DNA of 64,000 nt from contig NZ_JAFFZM010000012.1 of NCBI RefSeq assembly GCF_017676345.1, forward strand, positions 124,001 to 188,000, written 5' to 3'. This document shows, in pieces, positions 41,274-50,062 of this stretch (position 1 is its first letter; the number at the start of each line of letters is the position of its first letter). The position numbers were made by a program, and so were the translations under genes. Below the pieces are notes generated by a model that saw only the letters and a list, made by a program, of their open reading frames with translations, had not been told where the DNA came from and did no database searches. Origin of the DNA: Streptomyces smyrnaeus. GTDB taxonomy: Bacteria; Actinomycetota; Actinomycetes; Streptomycetales; Streptomycetaceae.

Positions 41274-42320
41274 ATGTCGATACGCCCGAGCGGCAGTCGT
41301 AAGCGCGTCGCCGCAGCCGTTGCCCTTCCCCTGGCCGCCGCACTGGCGCTCTCCGCCTGTGGCTCGTCCGGCAGCGGTGGGTCCGGCGACGGCAAGGGCA
41401 GGACGAAGGAGAAGGTGGCACAGGGCGGCGAGGGCTTCGCGGAGGCCGCGAAGAAGACCGCCTCGTTCGGCACGGACGCCGAGCCCGGGCAGTTCCCACG
41501 CACCATCACCCACGCCATGGGAGAGACGGAGCTCAAAAAGCAGCCCAAGCGGGTGGTCGTGCTGGATGTCGGTGAGTTCGACAACGCCGTCTCCCTCGGT
41601 TTCGAGCCCGTCGGACTCGCCCCCACCGAGGGTGACAACGAGATCCCCAGTTACCTCAAGAAGCAGGCAGGCCACCCCAAGAGCGTCGGCACCATCAACA
41701 ACCTCAACCTTGAGGCCATCGCCGAGCTCAAGCCCGATCTGATCCTGGGCAGCCAGCTCCGCGCTGCCGACAAGTACAAGCAGCTTTCGGCCATCGCACC
41801 GACGGTCTTCTCCATCCGGCCCGGCTTCACCTGGAAGGAGAACTACCTCCTGAACGCCGCCGCCCTCGACCGTACGAAGCAGGCGAAGGCCCAGCTCGAC
41901 GCGTACGAGAAGAAGGCCGAGAAGCTCGGCGAGGACCTCGGGGACGACAAGCCCACCGTTTCGATGGTGCGCTACATGCCGGGCATGATCCGGCTGTACG
42001 CGAAGGCGTCGTTCATCGGCACCATCCTTCAGGACGTCGGGCTGCCGCGGCCCAAGAACCAGCAGGTCGACGATCTCGCGGCCGAGATCAGTGCCGAGCG
42101 GATGGACGAGGCCGACGCGGACTGGATCTTCACCGGTACCTATGGCGACCCGAAGGCGACGGACCGCGCCAAGGCGCAGGACAGCCCGCTGTGGAAGAAC
42201 CTGCGCGCCGTGCAGAAGGGGCAGGCGAAGAACGTCGACGAGGAGATCTGGTACCTGGGCCTCGGTGTGACAGCGGCCGACAAGGTGCTCGACGATCTGA
42301 GGGGTTACCTCGCCAAGTAG
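41274..42320 (+). CDS. Iron-siderophore ABC transporter substrate-binding lipoprotein
   Basis: A 348-residue FecB/FepB-type receptor. The signal ends in lipobox LSAC; a Gly/Ser linker follows. The mature type III fold shows PKRVVVLDVGEFDNAVSLGFEPVGL, LNLEAIAELKPDLILGS, a long connecting helix (AKAQLDAYEKKAEKLG) and GLGVTAADKVLDDLRGYL. The ATG at 41274 has GGAG upstream. It is an orphan: no FecCD permease or ATPase is adjacent, so it must work with a transporter encoded elsewhere. Regulation by iron is supported by the two iron boxes. Confidence 0.9.
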   Translation: MSIRPSGSRKRVAAAVALPLAAALALSACGSSGSGGSGDGKGRTKEKVAQGGEGFAEAAKKTASFGTDAEPGQFPRTITHAMGETELKKQPKRVVVLDVGEFDNAVSLGFEPVGLAPTEGDNEIPSYLKKQAGHPKSVGTINNLNLEAIAELKPDLILGSQLRAADKYKQLSAIAPTVFSIRPGFTWKENYLLNAAALDRTKQAKAQLDAYEKKAEKLGEDLGDDKPTVSMVRYMPGMIRLYAKASFIGTILQDVGLPRPKNQQVDDLAAEISAERMDEADADWIFTGTYGDPKATDRAKAQDSPLWKNLRAVQKGQAKNVDEEIWYLGLGVTAADKVLDDLRGYLAK

Positions 42321-42337
42321 GAGCCCTGTGAGTGCCT

Positions 42338-42399
42338 GCCGGGCAGCTGCCTGTCCGTACTGCCCGGCCGGTCGGGCGCTCGGCCGTCAGCTGCCCGGC
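42338..42399. terminator. Bidirectional terminator with alternative pairing
   Basis: GCCGGGCAGCTG (42338-42349) can pair over 12 bp with CAGCTGCCCGGC (42388-42399) or over 9 bp with CTGCCCGGC (42360-42368), in the convergent gap between the siderophore-binding and TetR genes. Confidence 0.6.
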
Positions 42400-42405
42400 T
42401 GAAAG

Positions 42406-42996
42406 TCAGTGCGGTTGACGCAGGCCCGCGATCAGGAGCTCGGCCAGTCGACGTGCGTCGTACCGGGGATCGCTGTCCGCGCCCACGCACAGGTTCCCGA
42501 CGCCGCGCATGAGCTGGTAGGCCTCCACGTCGCCGGGGATCTCACCGGCCTCGGCAGCGGCGTCGAGCAGTTGGGTGCACACGGGTACCAGGCGGTCGAG
42601 GAAATAGCTGTGCAGCGAGTCGAACCCGGCGTCGTCGGAGTGCAGCACAGCGGCGAGCCCGTGCTTGGTGACCAGGAAATCGACGAAGAGTCTGATCCAC
42701 TGCCGCAGTGCGGCGTGCGGGCTCTCGCTGGTCGCCAGCAGGGTCGGCCCGGCCTCGGCGCAGGCCTCCACCTGGTGCCGGTAGACGGCGATGATGAGAT
42801 CCGCCCGTGTCGGGAAGTGCCGGTAGATGGTGCCCACCCCGACACCGGCCTTGGCCGCGATGTCGCGTACCGGCGCATCCACACCAGAGGTGACGAAGAG
42901 CGCGGCGGCGGCGTCGAGCAGCGTCTTCTCGTTGCGCCGGGCGTCCGCCCGCTTGGGCCGGGCCGGGTGCTCCGCGTCCCCCCTGCTGTCGCTCAT
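42406..42996 (-). CDS. TetR/AcrR family transcriptional regulator
   Basis: A 196-residue TetR protein. The helix-turn-helix is at about residues 38-64 (VRDIAAKAGVGVGTIYRHFPTRADLI). The C-terminal domain has the SbtR-like pattern (LRQWIRLFVDFLVTKHGLAAVL). The ATG at 42996 has AAGGAG nine bases upstream; the longer open frame is not used. Two overlapping dyads lie 55-80 bp upstream. The regulated gene is unknown: neither neighbour is in an arrangement that makes it obvious. Confidence 0.85.
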   Translation of the reverse strand: MSDSRGDAEHPARPKRADARRNEKTLLDAAAALFVTSGVDAPVRDIAAKAGVGVGTIYRHFPTRADLIIAVYRHQVEACAEAGPTLLATSESPHAALRQWIRLFVDFLVTKHGLAAVLHSDDAGFDSLHSYFLDRLVPVCTQLLDAAAEAGEIPGDVEAYQLMRGVGNLCVGADSDPRYDARRLAELLIAGLRQPH

Positions 42997-43050
42997 CACG
43001 CCGCTCCTTCCACCCGGGCTCGCCGATAGGGAGTGCTGCTCCGGATGTTT

Positions 43051-43074
43051 ACCGGAGCAAAGTTCCGGTTGCTC
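43051..43074. promoter_or_regulatory. Overlapping dyads upstream of the TetR gene
   Basis: ACCGGA-N7-TCCGGT (43051-43069) overlaps GAGCAA-N8-TTGCTC (43055-43074). The two dyads interleave, so a protein bound to one would exclude the other. Candidate operator for the TetR protein. Confidence 0.45.
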
Positions 43075-43171
43075 ATGATGCCAGAGCAGCAGCCCGGCCA
43101 CCAAGCCGCGCGGCCTCCCGGTGCGGATCTGCGTCCCCGGACCGCGCGGTAAGCGGCCGCTCGTGATCGGC

Positions 43172-43936
43172 TCAGGTGCCCGTGTCCCCGGAGCCGCCGG
43201 AGTCCCCGGACGTGTTCCCTGAGGGGCCACCGGGCGCGTCGGCGGCGCGCAGGACGTCGGGGGAGAAGCGGAAAGTGAGGGCGAGCCCGTCGTCCGAGGG
43301 CTTCGCGTCGGTGAGCCGGACCCCCTCGGGAAGTTGGCCGAGCCCGACGGTGCGCGGGCCGAGGTCGTCAGCGAACTGTTCCATGCCGGGCAGCGACGTG
43401 AGCGTGTCCAGCTTCATCCGCTGGCCCATGACGCGGACGCTGTCCGGGGTGACGGTCAGGCCGTCCGGGTCGGCCGACACCTTGTTCAGAACGCTCACGG
43501 GGATTCCGAGACCGCCCACGGTGCCGGAGAGGGTGAGGTGGCTGCCGTCGGTGCCGGGCTTCATCCCGCGCAACGGCTTGGGCAGTCGCTCGGCCAGCTC
43601 GTCGTAGCCCACGGTGACGGTGGCCGAACCGGATGTGGCGCTGCCGTCGGTCGACACGCCGTGGAGCGCGGCGTCGACGGCGAAGGACGTCCCCTCGTGC
43701 CGGACCCCGTCGGCGTTGATGCGCACCGTGCCGACCTGCCCGGTCAGGGTCTTCAAGCCGGCCAGCGGATCCGTGAGCTCCGCGTGGACGTCGGCGTTCG
43801 CACCCAGCCGGGACCGGGCTTCTTCGGCCACGCGCTCCTGGGCCTTGTGCTCGACGAAGGCGTTGGCGCCGCCGCCCGCTGTGAGGACGGTGGCGAGCGC
43901 GGCAGCGGGGATGAGGACGGTACGGCGGATTCTCAT
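43172..43936 (-). CDS. DUF2993 (LmeA-like) exported protein
   Basis: A 254-residue protein with an N-terminal signal or anchor (RRTVLIPAAALATVLTAGGGANAF). The mature part has the DUF2993 layout: AEEARSRLGANADVHAELTDPLAGLKTLTGQVGTVRI, VGYDELAERLPKPL and RLTDAKPSDDGLALTF, ending in a Gly/Ser/Asp-rich tail. Mycobacterial LmeA of this family binds phosphatidylinositides and aids lipomannan maturation; no lipoglycan genes are nearby, so only the lipid-binding fold is suggested. The ATG at 43936 follows a distant GGAG. Confidence 0.8.
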   Translation of the reverse strand: MRIRRTVLIPAAALATVLTAGGGANAFVEHKAQERVAEEARSRLGANADVHAELTDPLAGLKTLTGQVGTVRINADGVRHEGTSFAVDAALHGVSTDGSATSGSATVTVGYDELAERLPKPLRGMKPGTDGSHLTLSGTVGGLGIPVSVLNKVSADPDGLTVTPDSVRVMGQRMKLDTLTSLPGMEQFADDLGPRTVGLGQLPEGVRLTDAKPSDDGLALTFRFSPDVLRAADAPGGPSGNTSGDSGGSGDTGT

Positions 43937-44418
43937 GGGGGTGGAACTCCATCGGGGAGAGGGCGCCCGGGGCAGGTGCCGGGGCGTCGGCCCGACCGTG
44001 GCCGGGTCCGCGGCGGACCGCAGCGGTGCGGCGGTCGACGGGGACGGGGGAATCGCTGTGGGGACCGACTGCGGCGTCGGTGTCGGCATCCGGCGTCACT
44101 GGACGGAGACCGTCGCCGGGTGAGCCCGTGACCCTGCCCGGCGGAGTGCCGGAACGCCGGGCCCAGCTGGACCGGCGTCGTGTCTGCGTGCCGCTTTCCG
44201 GGGCGCAGCCGGTGGCTGTCGGGGCGGAACGGGCACCTTTGGGCGAGTATGCCACGGCACCCGGCTCGCACCGTGCGGGCTGCGTCACACCACCGCCGCC
44301 CACTGCGGTGCGGAACCCGGCCGCCACGGAACGTGCCCGGCAGGCGCCCGCCCCGTGGCCGAGCCCGTTCGACCACGACGGCCCCGGGCTCCCGCGCGCC
44401 CGGTCCTCCCGAAGGCGG
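43937..44418. other. Intergenic region without recognised features
   Basis: A 482-bp stretch between the LysR stop and the DUF2993 start. Several frames are open on both strands, as expected at this GC, but none has a ribosome binding site with sensible protein composition. Nothing specific is claimed. Confidence 0.5.
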
Positions 44419-45360
44419 TCAGGGATTCCCGGCGCGGCCCGGGGTGGTCGTCCGGCGGTCGTCGTCGCTGCTGACGACCGCCGCGGCGCGCCGGAGCTCG
44501 GTGAGGACGGTGCGGACGGCCTTGCGGGCCGCGTTCTCCGGTCGGTGCAGCGCGTCGATGTGACGGCGGGCGTGGACGCCGGTGAGGGGCCGCAGGCACA
44601 CGGCGGGGTGCGGACGCGCCGTCCAGCGAGGCATCAGCGCGATGCCGCCCCCGGCGGCCACCACCTCCGAGACCACGGCGAATTCGTTGATGCGGTGAGC
44701 CAGGTGCAGGCGGCGGTCGGCAGCGGCGGCGATGGCCTCGATGGTGGCCATCAGCGGGAAGCCGTCATGGACGGTGATCCACGGCTGGTCGGCCACGTCG
44801 TGCGGGGTCAGCTCCGGTTCGTCCGCCAGCGGGTGGTCGGCGGGCAGTGCGATGTCGAGGGGTTCGTGCAGCAGCGGCGTGACCGACACGGTCCTCGGCC
44901 AGGCCGGTGAGTGGTCGAGCCGATGGGCGAGGACGATGTCGTAGTCGTGGGTCAGCGGCGGGAAGCCGTCCTGGGAGACGTCTTCGTCGGCGAGCGCGAC
45001 GTGTGGCGACCCGGGGGCGGCCAGGCCGCGCACGAGGTGGGGCCACAGGCCCGCGGCGGCGCTGTGGAACGCCGCGATCGACACGATGCCGTCTGGTCGG
45101 CCCAGGAATTCCTCGACGGTGTGCCGGGCGCGAGCCAGGGCCGTCTCCACATCGATCGCCGCGACGGCCAAGGCGCGTCCGGCAGGCGTCAGTACAAGCC
45201 TTCGACCCTCGCGCTCGGTGAGGGGAACGGGCACCGAGCGCTGCAGCAGCCGCAGCTGCTGGGAGACCGCCGAAGGCGTGACCATGAGTGCTTCGGCCAC
45301 CGCTGTGACGCTGCCCAGCTCCCCCAACTCCCGCAGGACCCGCAGCTGTCTCTCGTCCAT
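44419..45360 (-). CDS. LysR family transcriptional regulator
   Basis: A LysR regulator of 313 residues from the second possible methionine (MDERQLRVL); starting three codons earlier at 45369 is equally possible. The winged helix-turn-helix is at residues 2-60 (GELGSVTAVAEALMVTPSAVSQQLRLLQ). The co-inducer domain follows (DGIVSIAAFHSAAAGLWPHLV, GFPLMATIEAIAAAADRRL). No ribosome binding site is visible, so it may be translated from a leaderless transcript. Divergent from a decayed EamA transporter gene, its normal target, and close to a TGTAG-N5-CTACA box. Confidence 0.85.
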   Translation of the reverse strand: MDERQLRVLRELGELGSVTAVAEALMVTPSAVSQQLRLLQRSVPVPLTEREGRRLVLTPAGRALAVAAIDVETALARARHTVEEFLGRPDGIVSIAAFHSAAAGLWPHLVRGLAAPGSPHVALADEDVSQDGFPPLTHDYDIVLAHRLDHSPAWPRTVSVTPLLHEPLDIALPADHPLADEPELTPHDVADQPWITVHDGFPLMATIEAIAAAADRRLHLAHRINEFAVVSEVVAAGGGIALMPRWTARPHPAVCLRPLTGVHARRHIDALHRPENAARKAVRTVLTELRRAAAVVSSDDDRRTTTPGRAGNP

Positions 45361-45369
45361 GGCGAACAC

Positions 45370-45384
45370 TGTAGCTCTACTACA
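45370..45384. promoter_or_regulatory. LysR-type box
   Basis: TGTAG-CTCTA-CTACA is a perfect dyad of the T-N11-A class between the LysR gene and the divergent EamA remnant, directly before the LysR start. Confidence 0.6.
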
Positions 45385-45443
45385 TCGTTGTTTGAGTAAG
45401 TGGTACTTGGCTTCATTGTGCTGGTCGGGGCAGCGTTACGGGC

Positions 45444-45931
45444 ATGCCTGAAGCGCGTCGCACCGATCTGGTGCTGTTGCTGGTCGCCCTTGTGCGGGGC
45501 TCCAGCTATCTGACGGCCAAGACCGCCACCGAAGCCGCCCCGGTACTGGTGGTGCTGTTCCTGCGCCAGCTGCTCTCGACCCTCGCCGGTATCCCCCTCG
45601 TCCTCGCCACCACGCTCGGTCCGCGACCCCGCTGGACGCGGGAGGAGGGCAAGGTCGGAGCGATCCTGGGCCTCTCCCAAACAGCCGTCTCGTCGGGAGG
45701 CTCACCGCCGGCCGTGCCCCGCGCCCGCTGCAACTGACCGTCGTACAGACCTCGTTGGGGCCCCTGGTCTTCCTGGTGCCCACGATGGCAGACCTGGCCG
45801 CGCTGGAGGGCATCGGCGCCGCGTTGATGGTCACCGGGACCTACTGGGGCCGGAGCGTCGAGCACACCCACCGCACCCGTATGACGAAGGAGAGCACCCC
45901 GTGTCCCACGACGACACCTACCACCGTCTGA
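45444..45931 (+). pseudogene. EamA/DMT transporter pseudogene (internal deletion and frameshift)
   Basis: The first 75 or so codons encode a normal EamA N-terminus (LVLLLVALVRGSSYLTAKTATEAAPVLVVLFLRQLLSTL), then the frame runs into a stop at 45737. From about 45690 a different frame encodes the typical C-terminal end (PLQLTVVQTSLGPLVFLVPTM, LEGIGAALMVTGTYWGRS) up to a stop at 45931. About 150-170 residues of the expected 290-300 are missing at the joint. The gene must therefore be non-functional, while its divergent LysR regulator and downstream YbaK-like gene remain intact. Confidence 0.75.
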
Positions 45932-46518
45932 TCTCGCTGCTCGACGGCACCGCGACCCCCTACCGGCTGATCGACCATGTACCCGAGGGCACCACCGAGG
46001 TGGTGAGCGCGCTCCGCGGGCACCCCCTGTGCCAAGCGGCGAAGTGCCTGATCCTGCGGGCCAAGCTCGACCGGCGCACCACCCGCCATGTGCTGGCTGT
46101 CGTCCCCGGGGATCGGCGCGTCGACCTGGACGCCGTCCGTGCCCTGCTCGCCGCCCGCTACGTCGGAGTCAGCGATGCGGTCACCGCCGAACGCCTGGCC
46201 CGGGCAGCACCGGGGACGGTGCTGCCCTTCAGCTTCGACCCCGACCTGGCACTCGTGGCCGACCCGGGTGTCGTCGCCCAGCCGCAGCTCTACTTCAACG
46301 CCGCGCGCCTGGACCGGTCACTGGTCATCTCGGGAACGGACTACCAGCAGCTCGCACGGCCCCGGGTGGCGCGCATCGCCGGCCTCCCGACGGACACCGC
46401 GGGCCGGACGTCGGCCGAGGCCGGCTCGCCGGTGCCTCAGCCCGGCCGGTCGAGCCGCACCGCCGCTTCGAGCAGCGCGGCGTGGACGAACGCCTGGGGG
46501 AGGTTGCCCCGCAGCTGA
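45901..46518 (+). CDS. YbaK/EbsC family aminoacyl-tRNA deacylase
   Basis: A 205-residue protein from GTG 45901 (AAGGAG upstream). The YbaK fold covers about residues 5-165 (YRLIDHVPEGTTEVVSALRGHPLCQAAKCLILRA, LAVVPGDRRVDLDAVRALL, GTVLPFSFDPDLALVADPG). Family members hydrolyse mischarged aminoacyl-tRNAs in trans. The catalytic lysine candidate is in QAAKCLIL. The last 40 residues, Ser/Arg-rich, extend beyond the family end and overlap the 3' end of the convergent GH15 gene by 82 bp, suggesting a lost earlier stop. The start overlaps the end of the EamA remnant. Confidence 0.8.
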   Translation: MSHDDTYHRLISLLDGTATPYRLIDHVPEGTTEVVSALRGHPLCQAAKCLILRAKLDRRTTRHVLAVVPGDRRVDLDAVRALLAARYVGVSDAVTAERLARAAPGTVLPFSFDPDLALVADPGVVAQPQLYFNAARLDRSLVISGTDYQQLARPRVARIAGLPTDTAGRTSAEAGSPVPQPGRSSRTAASSSAAWTNAWGRLPRS

Positions 46519-48254
46519 CGCTGGCCGATGTCGTACTCCTCGGAGAAGAGCCCTGGTGGACCGTATGCCGTACGGCCGCGCTCGAACCAGCGGTACGCGG
46601 CCACGGCGTCGCCCTCACGGTGGGTGGCCATCGCCATGACGAAGCCGCACAGCAAGAACGCGCCCTCCGCCTCGCCGAGCGCGCAGCCGTCGTGCCGGAA
46701 GCGGTAGACGAAGCCGTCGACGGCCAACTCCTCCTCGACAAGGCGACGGGTGCGGCGAAAGGCCTGGTCGGTGCCGGCGGCGGACGTGCCCTCGTCGGCT
46801 CGGGCACCGGCCGACAGCCCGCGGGCGTACGGGATCAACAGTGCCGCGTCCGGTCGCTCGTCGTCCTCGGCACGTGCCCATGCACCGTCGGGCCGCAGAC
46901 ACCGGCGGCGGGTCTCGCGCAGTACGGCCTCGGACAGCCGGGTCCAGCGGCGTGCGGACGGGTGGCCGGGCAACTGCTCGGCCAGCGCCCGCAGTCCGGT
47001 CGCCGCGCTCAGCCGCGAGTGCGTCCACCAGCGCGTCCCCAGCTCCCACAAGCCGGCATCCGGCCGCTGCCAGTTGTTCTCCACGGCCTCGACGGCGACA
47101 TCGACGGCACGGCGGGCGTCGCGGTCGAGACAGTCGTGCCGGGCGGCGGCCGCGTACAGCTGCAGCACCTCGCCGAAGCTGTCGAGCTGGAACTGCTCCG
47201 CTGCCTGGTTGCCGACCCGGTCACTGCCGCCCGGATAGCCCGGCAGGGGAAGCGAGCTCTGCTCGGGGACCGGGCCGCCGCTGACCGTGTAGAGGGGACG
47301 CAGCCGCTCCCCGTCCTCCAGCACCCGCTCGGTCACGAAGCGGACCGCGCCCTCCAGCAGCGGGTGCCTGCCGTGCGCGGCGACCGCGATGCCCGCGTAC
47401 GCCTGGTCGCGCAGCCAAGCGTAGCGGTAGTCGTAGTTGCGGCCGGCGTTGGCGCGTTCGGGCAGCGAGGTGGTGGCGGCGGCGACCATGCCGCCGTAGG
47501 AACTGGTCAGCCCGGTCAGTACGGCGTACGCATGGCGGGTGTCGGAGGGCGCCGACAGCTCGTGGCAGTCCGGTACGGCCTCGCGCCAGTGCTGCTCGGT
47601 CCGCCGCCACAGCAGCGCCGGGTCGAAACCGGCACGGTCGGTACTGTCGGTGGCGTTCCCGGCGCGGATCTCCAGCACGAGGTCGTGCTCCTCCCCCCGG
47701 GGCACGGACAGCCGGCCGCGCAAACCGCCGCCGGGAGCCGGCCCGGCGTTGGCGGCGCCGACGAAGCGAAGCCGGAGTCCGCCCCCGGAGGCACACCACA
47801 CGTCCCCCTCCCGGCGCACATCCGTCATGGCCTCCCGGCCGAAACCGGGACGCGGGTCGAGCAGGAACTCCACCCTCGCGTCGCCTCGTACGGCACGGAC
47901 CCGGCGCAGCAGCACCAGCCGGTCGGGGGTGCTCGGCATGGCCAGCGCCTCGCGGCACTCGATGATGCCGCCGGCCGTGACCCAGCGGTTGACGCGGACG
48001 AGGGTGCCGTCCTCGTAGTAGCCGCCCCACACATGCCAGTCGTCCTCGGGGCGGACGACGTACTCGCCGGCTCCGCCGATCAGGCCGGAGAAGACGGCAT
48101 CGCTGTCCCACCGGGGTGCACACAGCCACACCACCTCGCCGCGCGGCCCGACGAGGGCTCCGCGTTCACCGTCGCCGAGAAAGGCGTAATCGCGCAGTAC
48201 CCAGGGCCTCGACAGGCCTACGGAGAGACTGCTGGAGGGGCTGACCTCGATCAT
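46437..48254 (-). CDS. Glycoside hydrolase family 15 protein (glucoamylase/trehalase-like)
   Basis: A 605-residue cytosolic enzyme with an N-terminal beta-sandwich (about 15-240) and a C-terminal (alpha/alpha)6 barrel. GH15 landmarks: LTSSYGGMVAAATTSLPE, NYDYRYAWLRDQAY with the aspartate-containing acid segment, DSFGEVLQLY, and the catalytic base region FSEEYDIGQRQLRGNLPQAFVHAALLEAA. Actinobacterial members include trehalases and dextran or isomalto-glucosidases, so the substrate is not fixed. The ATG at 48254 has only a weak GGAAG site; a longer frame upstream is antisense to qcrB. A second GH15 paralogue lies at 58609. Confidence 0.85.
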   Translation of the reverse strand: MIEVSPSSSLSVGLSRPWVLRDYAFLGDGERGALVGPRGEVVWLCAPRWDSDAVFSGLIGGAGEYVVRPEDDWHVWGGYYEDGTLVRVNRWVTAGGIIECREALAMPSTPDRLVLLRRVRAVRGDARVEFLLDPRPGFGREAMTDVRREGDVWCASGGGLRLRFVGAANAGPAPGGGLRGRLSVPRGEEHDLVLEIRAGNATDSTDRAGFDPALLWRRTEQHWREAVPDCHELSAPSDTRHAYAVLTGLTSSYGGMVAAATTSLPERANAGRNYDYRYAWLRDQAYAGIAVAAHGRHPLLEGAVRFVTERVLEDGERLRPLYTVSGGPVPEQSSLPLPGYPGGSDRVGNQAAEQFQLDSFGEVLQLYAAAARHDCLDRDARRAVDVAVEAVENNWQRPDAGLWELGTRWWTHSRLSAATGLRALAEQLPGHPSARRWTRLSEAVLRETRRRCLRPDGAWARAEDDERPDAALLIPYARGLSAGARADEGTSAAGTDQAFRRTRRLVEEELAVDGFVYRFRHDGCALGEAEGAFLLCGFVMAMATHREGDAVAAYRWFERGRTAYGPPGLFSEEYDIGQRQLRGNLPQAFVHAALLEAAVRLDRPG

Positions 48255-48292
48255 GGGTGCTTCCACAGTGAGTAGACGGTGGCCATCGCAGG

Positions 48293-49930
48293 CTACTTTC
48301 CGCTCTCTTCTTCCTCCGGCCCCGCAGGGGGCGTGGTGGCCTTGCGTACCACGCGTTTCTGCTTGGGTGTGCGGTCCGGCTCGATCCGCTCGCCGAAGTA
48401 CCAGAAGTACAGCGTCCTGCGCAGATTCCCCGCCTCCTTGATCTCTTCGGTCGACAGCGGGGGAGGGGTGTCCCGTACCAGCAGCCGGTGCTTCTTCTCG
48501 TCGGGAAGGGGCCGGCGCAGTTCCTGGTAGCCGTCGGCCACGCGCCGCACATACCCGGCCCCGTCGCCCTGCTCGACGCGTACGGCGTCCTGCGCCTGCA
48601 GTCCGAGGCACAGCCGCTTCGTCAGCCAGAACGCGAGCACGGGCAGCAGGAAGAGCGCGCCGCGGAAGATCCAGGTCAGCGACTCCAGGGGCCAGTCGAA
48701 CAGGAAGGCGAGTACGTCCTGCCCCCCGGCGGCCAGCAGCACCGCGTAGGCGGAGATACCGGCCACGCCGAGTCCCGTCCGGGTGGGGTGGTTGCGGGGG
48801 CGGTCGCACAGGTGGTGTTCCTTCCAGTTGCCCGTCACCCACCGTTCGAGGAAGGGATACGCGTACAGGACGAGGAACAGCGCGGAGGGGATCACCACGC
48901 CCGGGATGAAGACGTCCCAGGCCACCGTGTGCCCCGCGAATCTGGTTTCCGCCTGCGGCATCAGCCGCAGCGCACCCTCGATGAACCCGACGTACCAGTC
49001 GGGTTGTGAGTCGATACTGGCCTGGTCGGTGCGGTAGGGCCCGTACGCCCAGATCGGATTGATCTGGAGCAGACCGCCGAGGAGGGCGAGCACCCCGAAG
49101 ACGGTGAGGAAGAGCCCGATGGACTTTGCCGCGTACTGCGGCACCATCGGTTTGCCGACCACGTTGCGGTTGTCCTTCCCCTTGCCCGGCCACTGGGTGT
49201 GTTTGAGGTGGACGACGAAGAACAGGTGCAGTGTGATCAGCGCGATGAGAAGACCGGGAATGAAGAGAATGTGCGCCGAGAACAGCCGGGGCACGATCTC
49301 GTGCCCCGGATATTCGCCGCCGAACAGGAAGAGCGAGAGATAGGTGCCCACGACGGGGATCGAGAGCATGATGCCCTGGAAGGTGCGCAGCCCGGTACCG
49401 GACAGCAGATCGTCGGGGAGCGAGTAGCCGCAGAAGCCCTCGAGCAGCGCCAGCCCGAACAGGCTGACGCCGATGAACCAGTTGGTCTCCCGGGGGCGGC
49501 GGAACGCCCCGGTGAAGAAGATGCGCAGCATGTGCACCCCGATCGCGCTGATGAACAGCAGCGCGCCCCAGTGGTGGATCTGCCGGATGAGCTGCCCGCC
49601 TCTGATCTCGAAGCAGATGCGCAGCACCGATGCGTACGCCTCCGAGGTGGGGATGCCCCGCAGCGGCCGGTAGGCCCCGCCGTACGGCTGCTCCGCCATG
49701 TCGGGATGGAAGAAGAAGGTCAAGTACGTGCCGGTGAGCACCAGGACGACAAAGCTGTACAGGGCGATCTCACCGAGCAGGAACGACCAGTGGTCGGGAA
49801 AGGCCTTGCGCAGGAATTCCTTGCCCGCCGCCATCAGCGGCATGCGCTTGTCCAGTGCGCGTGAGGCGCGTACGGCCCGCTCCCGCCTTGCCGCTCGTCG
49901 TCGCTCCGCACCTCTTCCTGGCAAGGGCAC
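48293..49930 (-). CDS. qcrB: Cytochrome bc1 complex cytochrome b subunit (QcrB paralogue)
   Basis: A 545-residue membrane protein. The heme ligands are present in paired helices: QIHHWGALLFISAIGVHMLRIF and FSAHILFIPGLLIALITLHLFFVVHLKH. The quinol-site motif appears as PDWY, the actinobacterial form. A long C-terminal extension follows. It starts at GTG 49930 behind AGGAGG. qcrA and qcrC are not adjacent, so this is an orphan copy, read in the same direction as the oxidase genes upstream (132 bp from the ctaG-like gene). Such orphan qcrB and cta genes occur beside the main cluster in Streptomyces. Confidence 0.92.
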   Translation of the reverse strand: MPLPGRGAERRRAARRERAVRASRALDKRMPLMAAGKEFLRKAFPDHWSFLLGEIALYSFVVLVLTGTYLTFFFHPDMAEQPYGGAYRPLRGIPTSEAYASVLRICFEIRGGQLIRQIHHWGALLFISAIGVHMLRIFFTGAFRRPRETNWFIGVSLFGLALLEGFCGYSLPDDLLSGTGLRTFQGIMLSIPVVGTYLSLFLFGGEYPGHEIVPRLFSAHILFIPGLLIALITLHLFFVVHLKHTQWPGKGKDNRNVVGKPMVPQYAAKSIGLFLTVFGVLALLGGLLQINPIWAYGPYRTDQASIDSQPDWYVGFIEGALRLMPQAETRFAGHTVAWDVFIPGVVIPSALFLVLYAYPFLERWVTGNWKEHHLCDRPRNHPTRTGLGVAGISAYAVLLAAGGQDVLAFLFDWPLESLTWIFRGALFLLPVLAFWLTKRLCLGLQAQDAVRVEQGDGAGYVRRVADGYQELRRPLPDEKKHRLLVRDTPPPLSTEEIKEAGNLRRTLYFWYFGERIEPDRTPKQKRVVRKATTPPAGPEEEESGK

Positions 49931-50062
49931 CTGCGTTCGCCTCCTGGGCAGCGCTGCTCACGTATCTGCCGAGCCGACGGATCGCGTCTCCTGCCGGTCG
50001 CCCTCCCAGCAATCCCGAGGCTCGGACCACCTCAAACGTCAACTAACCCAACGGTGGACTCG

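Noticed and set aside
43937..44418. Possible small genes on either strand
   Set aside because: Open frames exist, but without ribosome binding sites, plausible composition or motifs.
46029..48275. 748-codon plus-strand frame
   Set aside because: Antisense to the GH15 gene, which has full family motifs.
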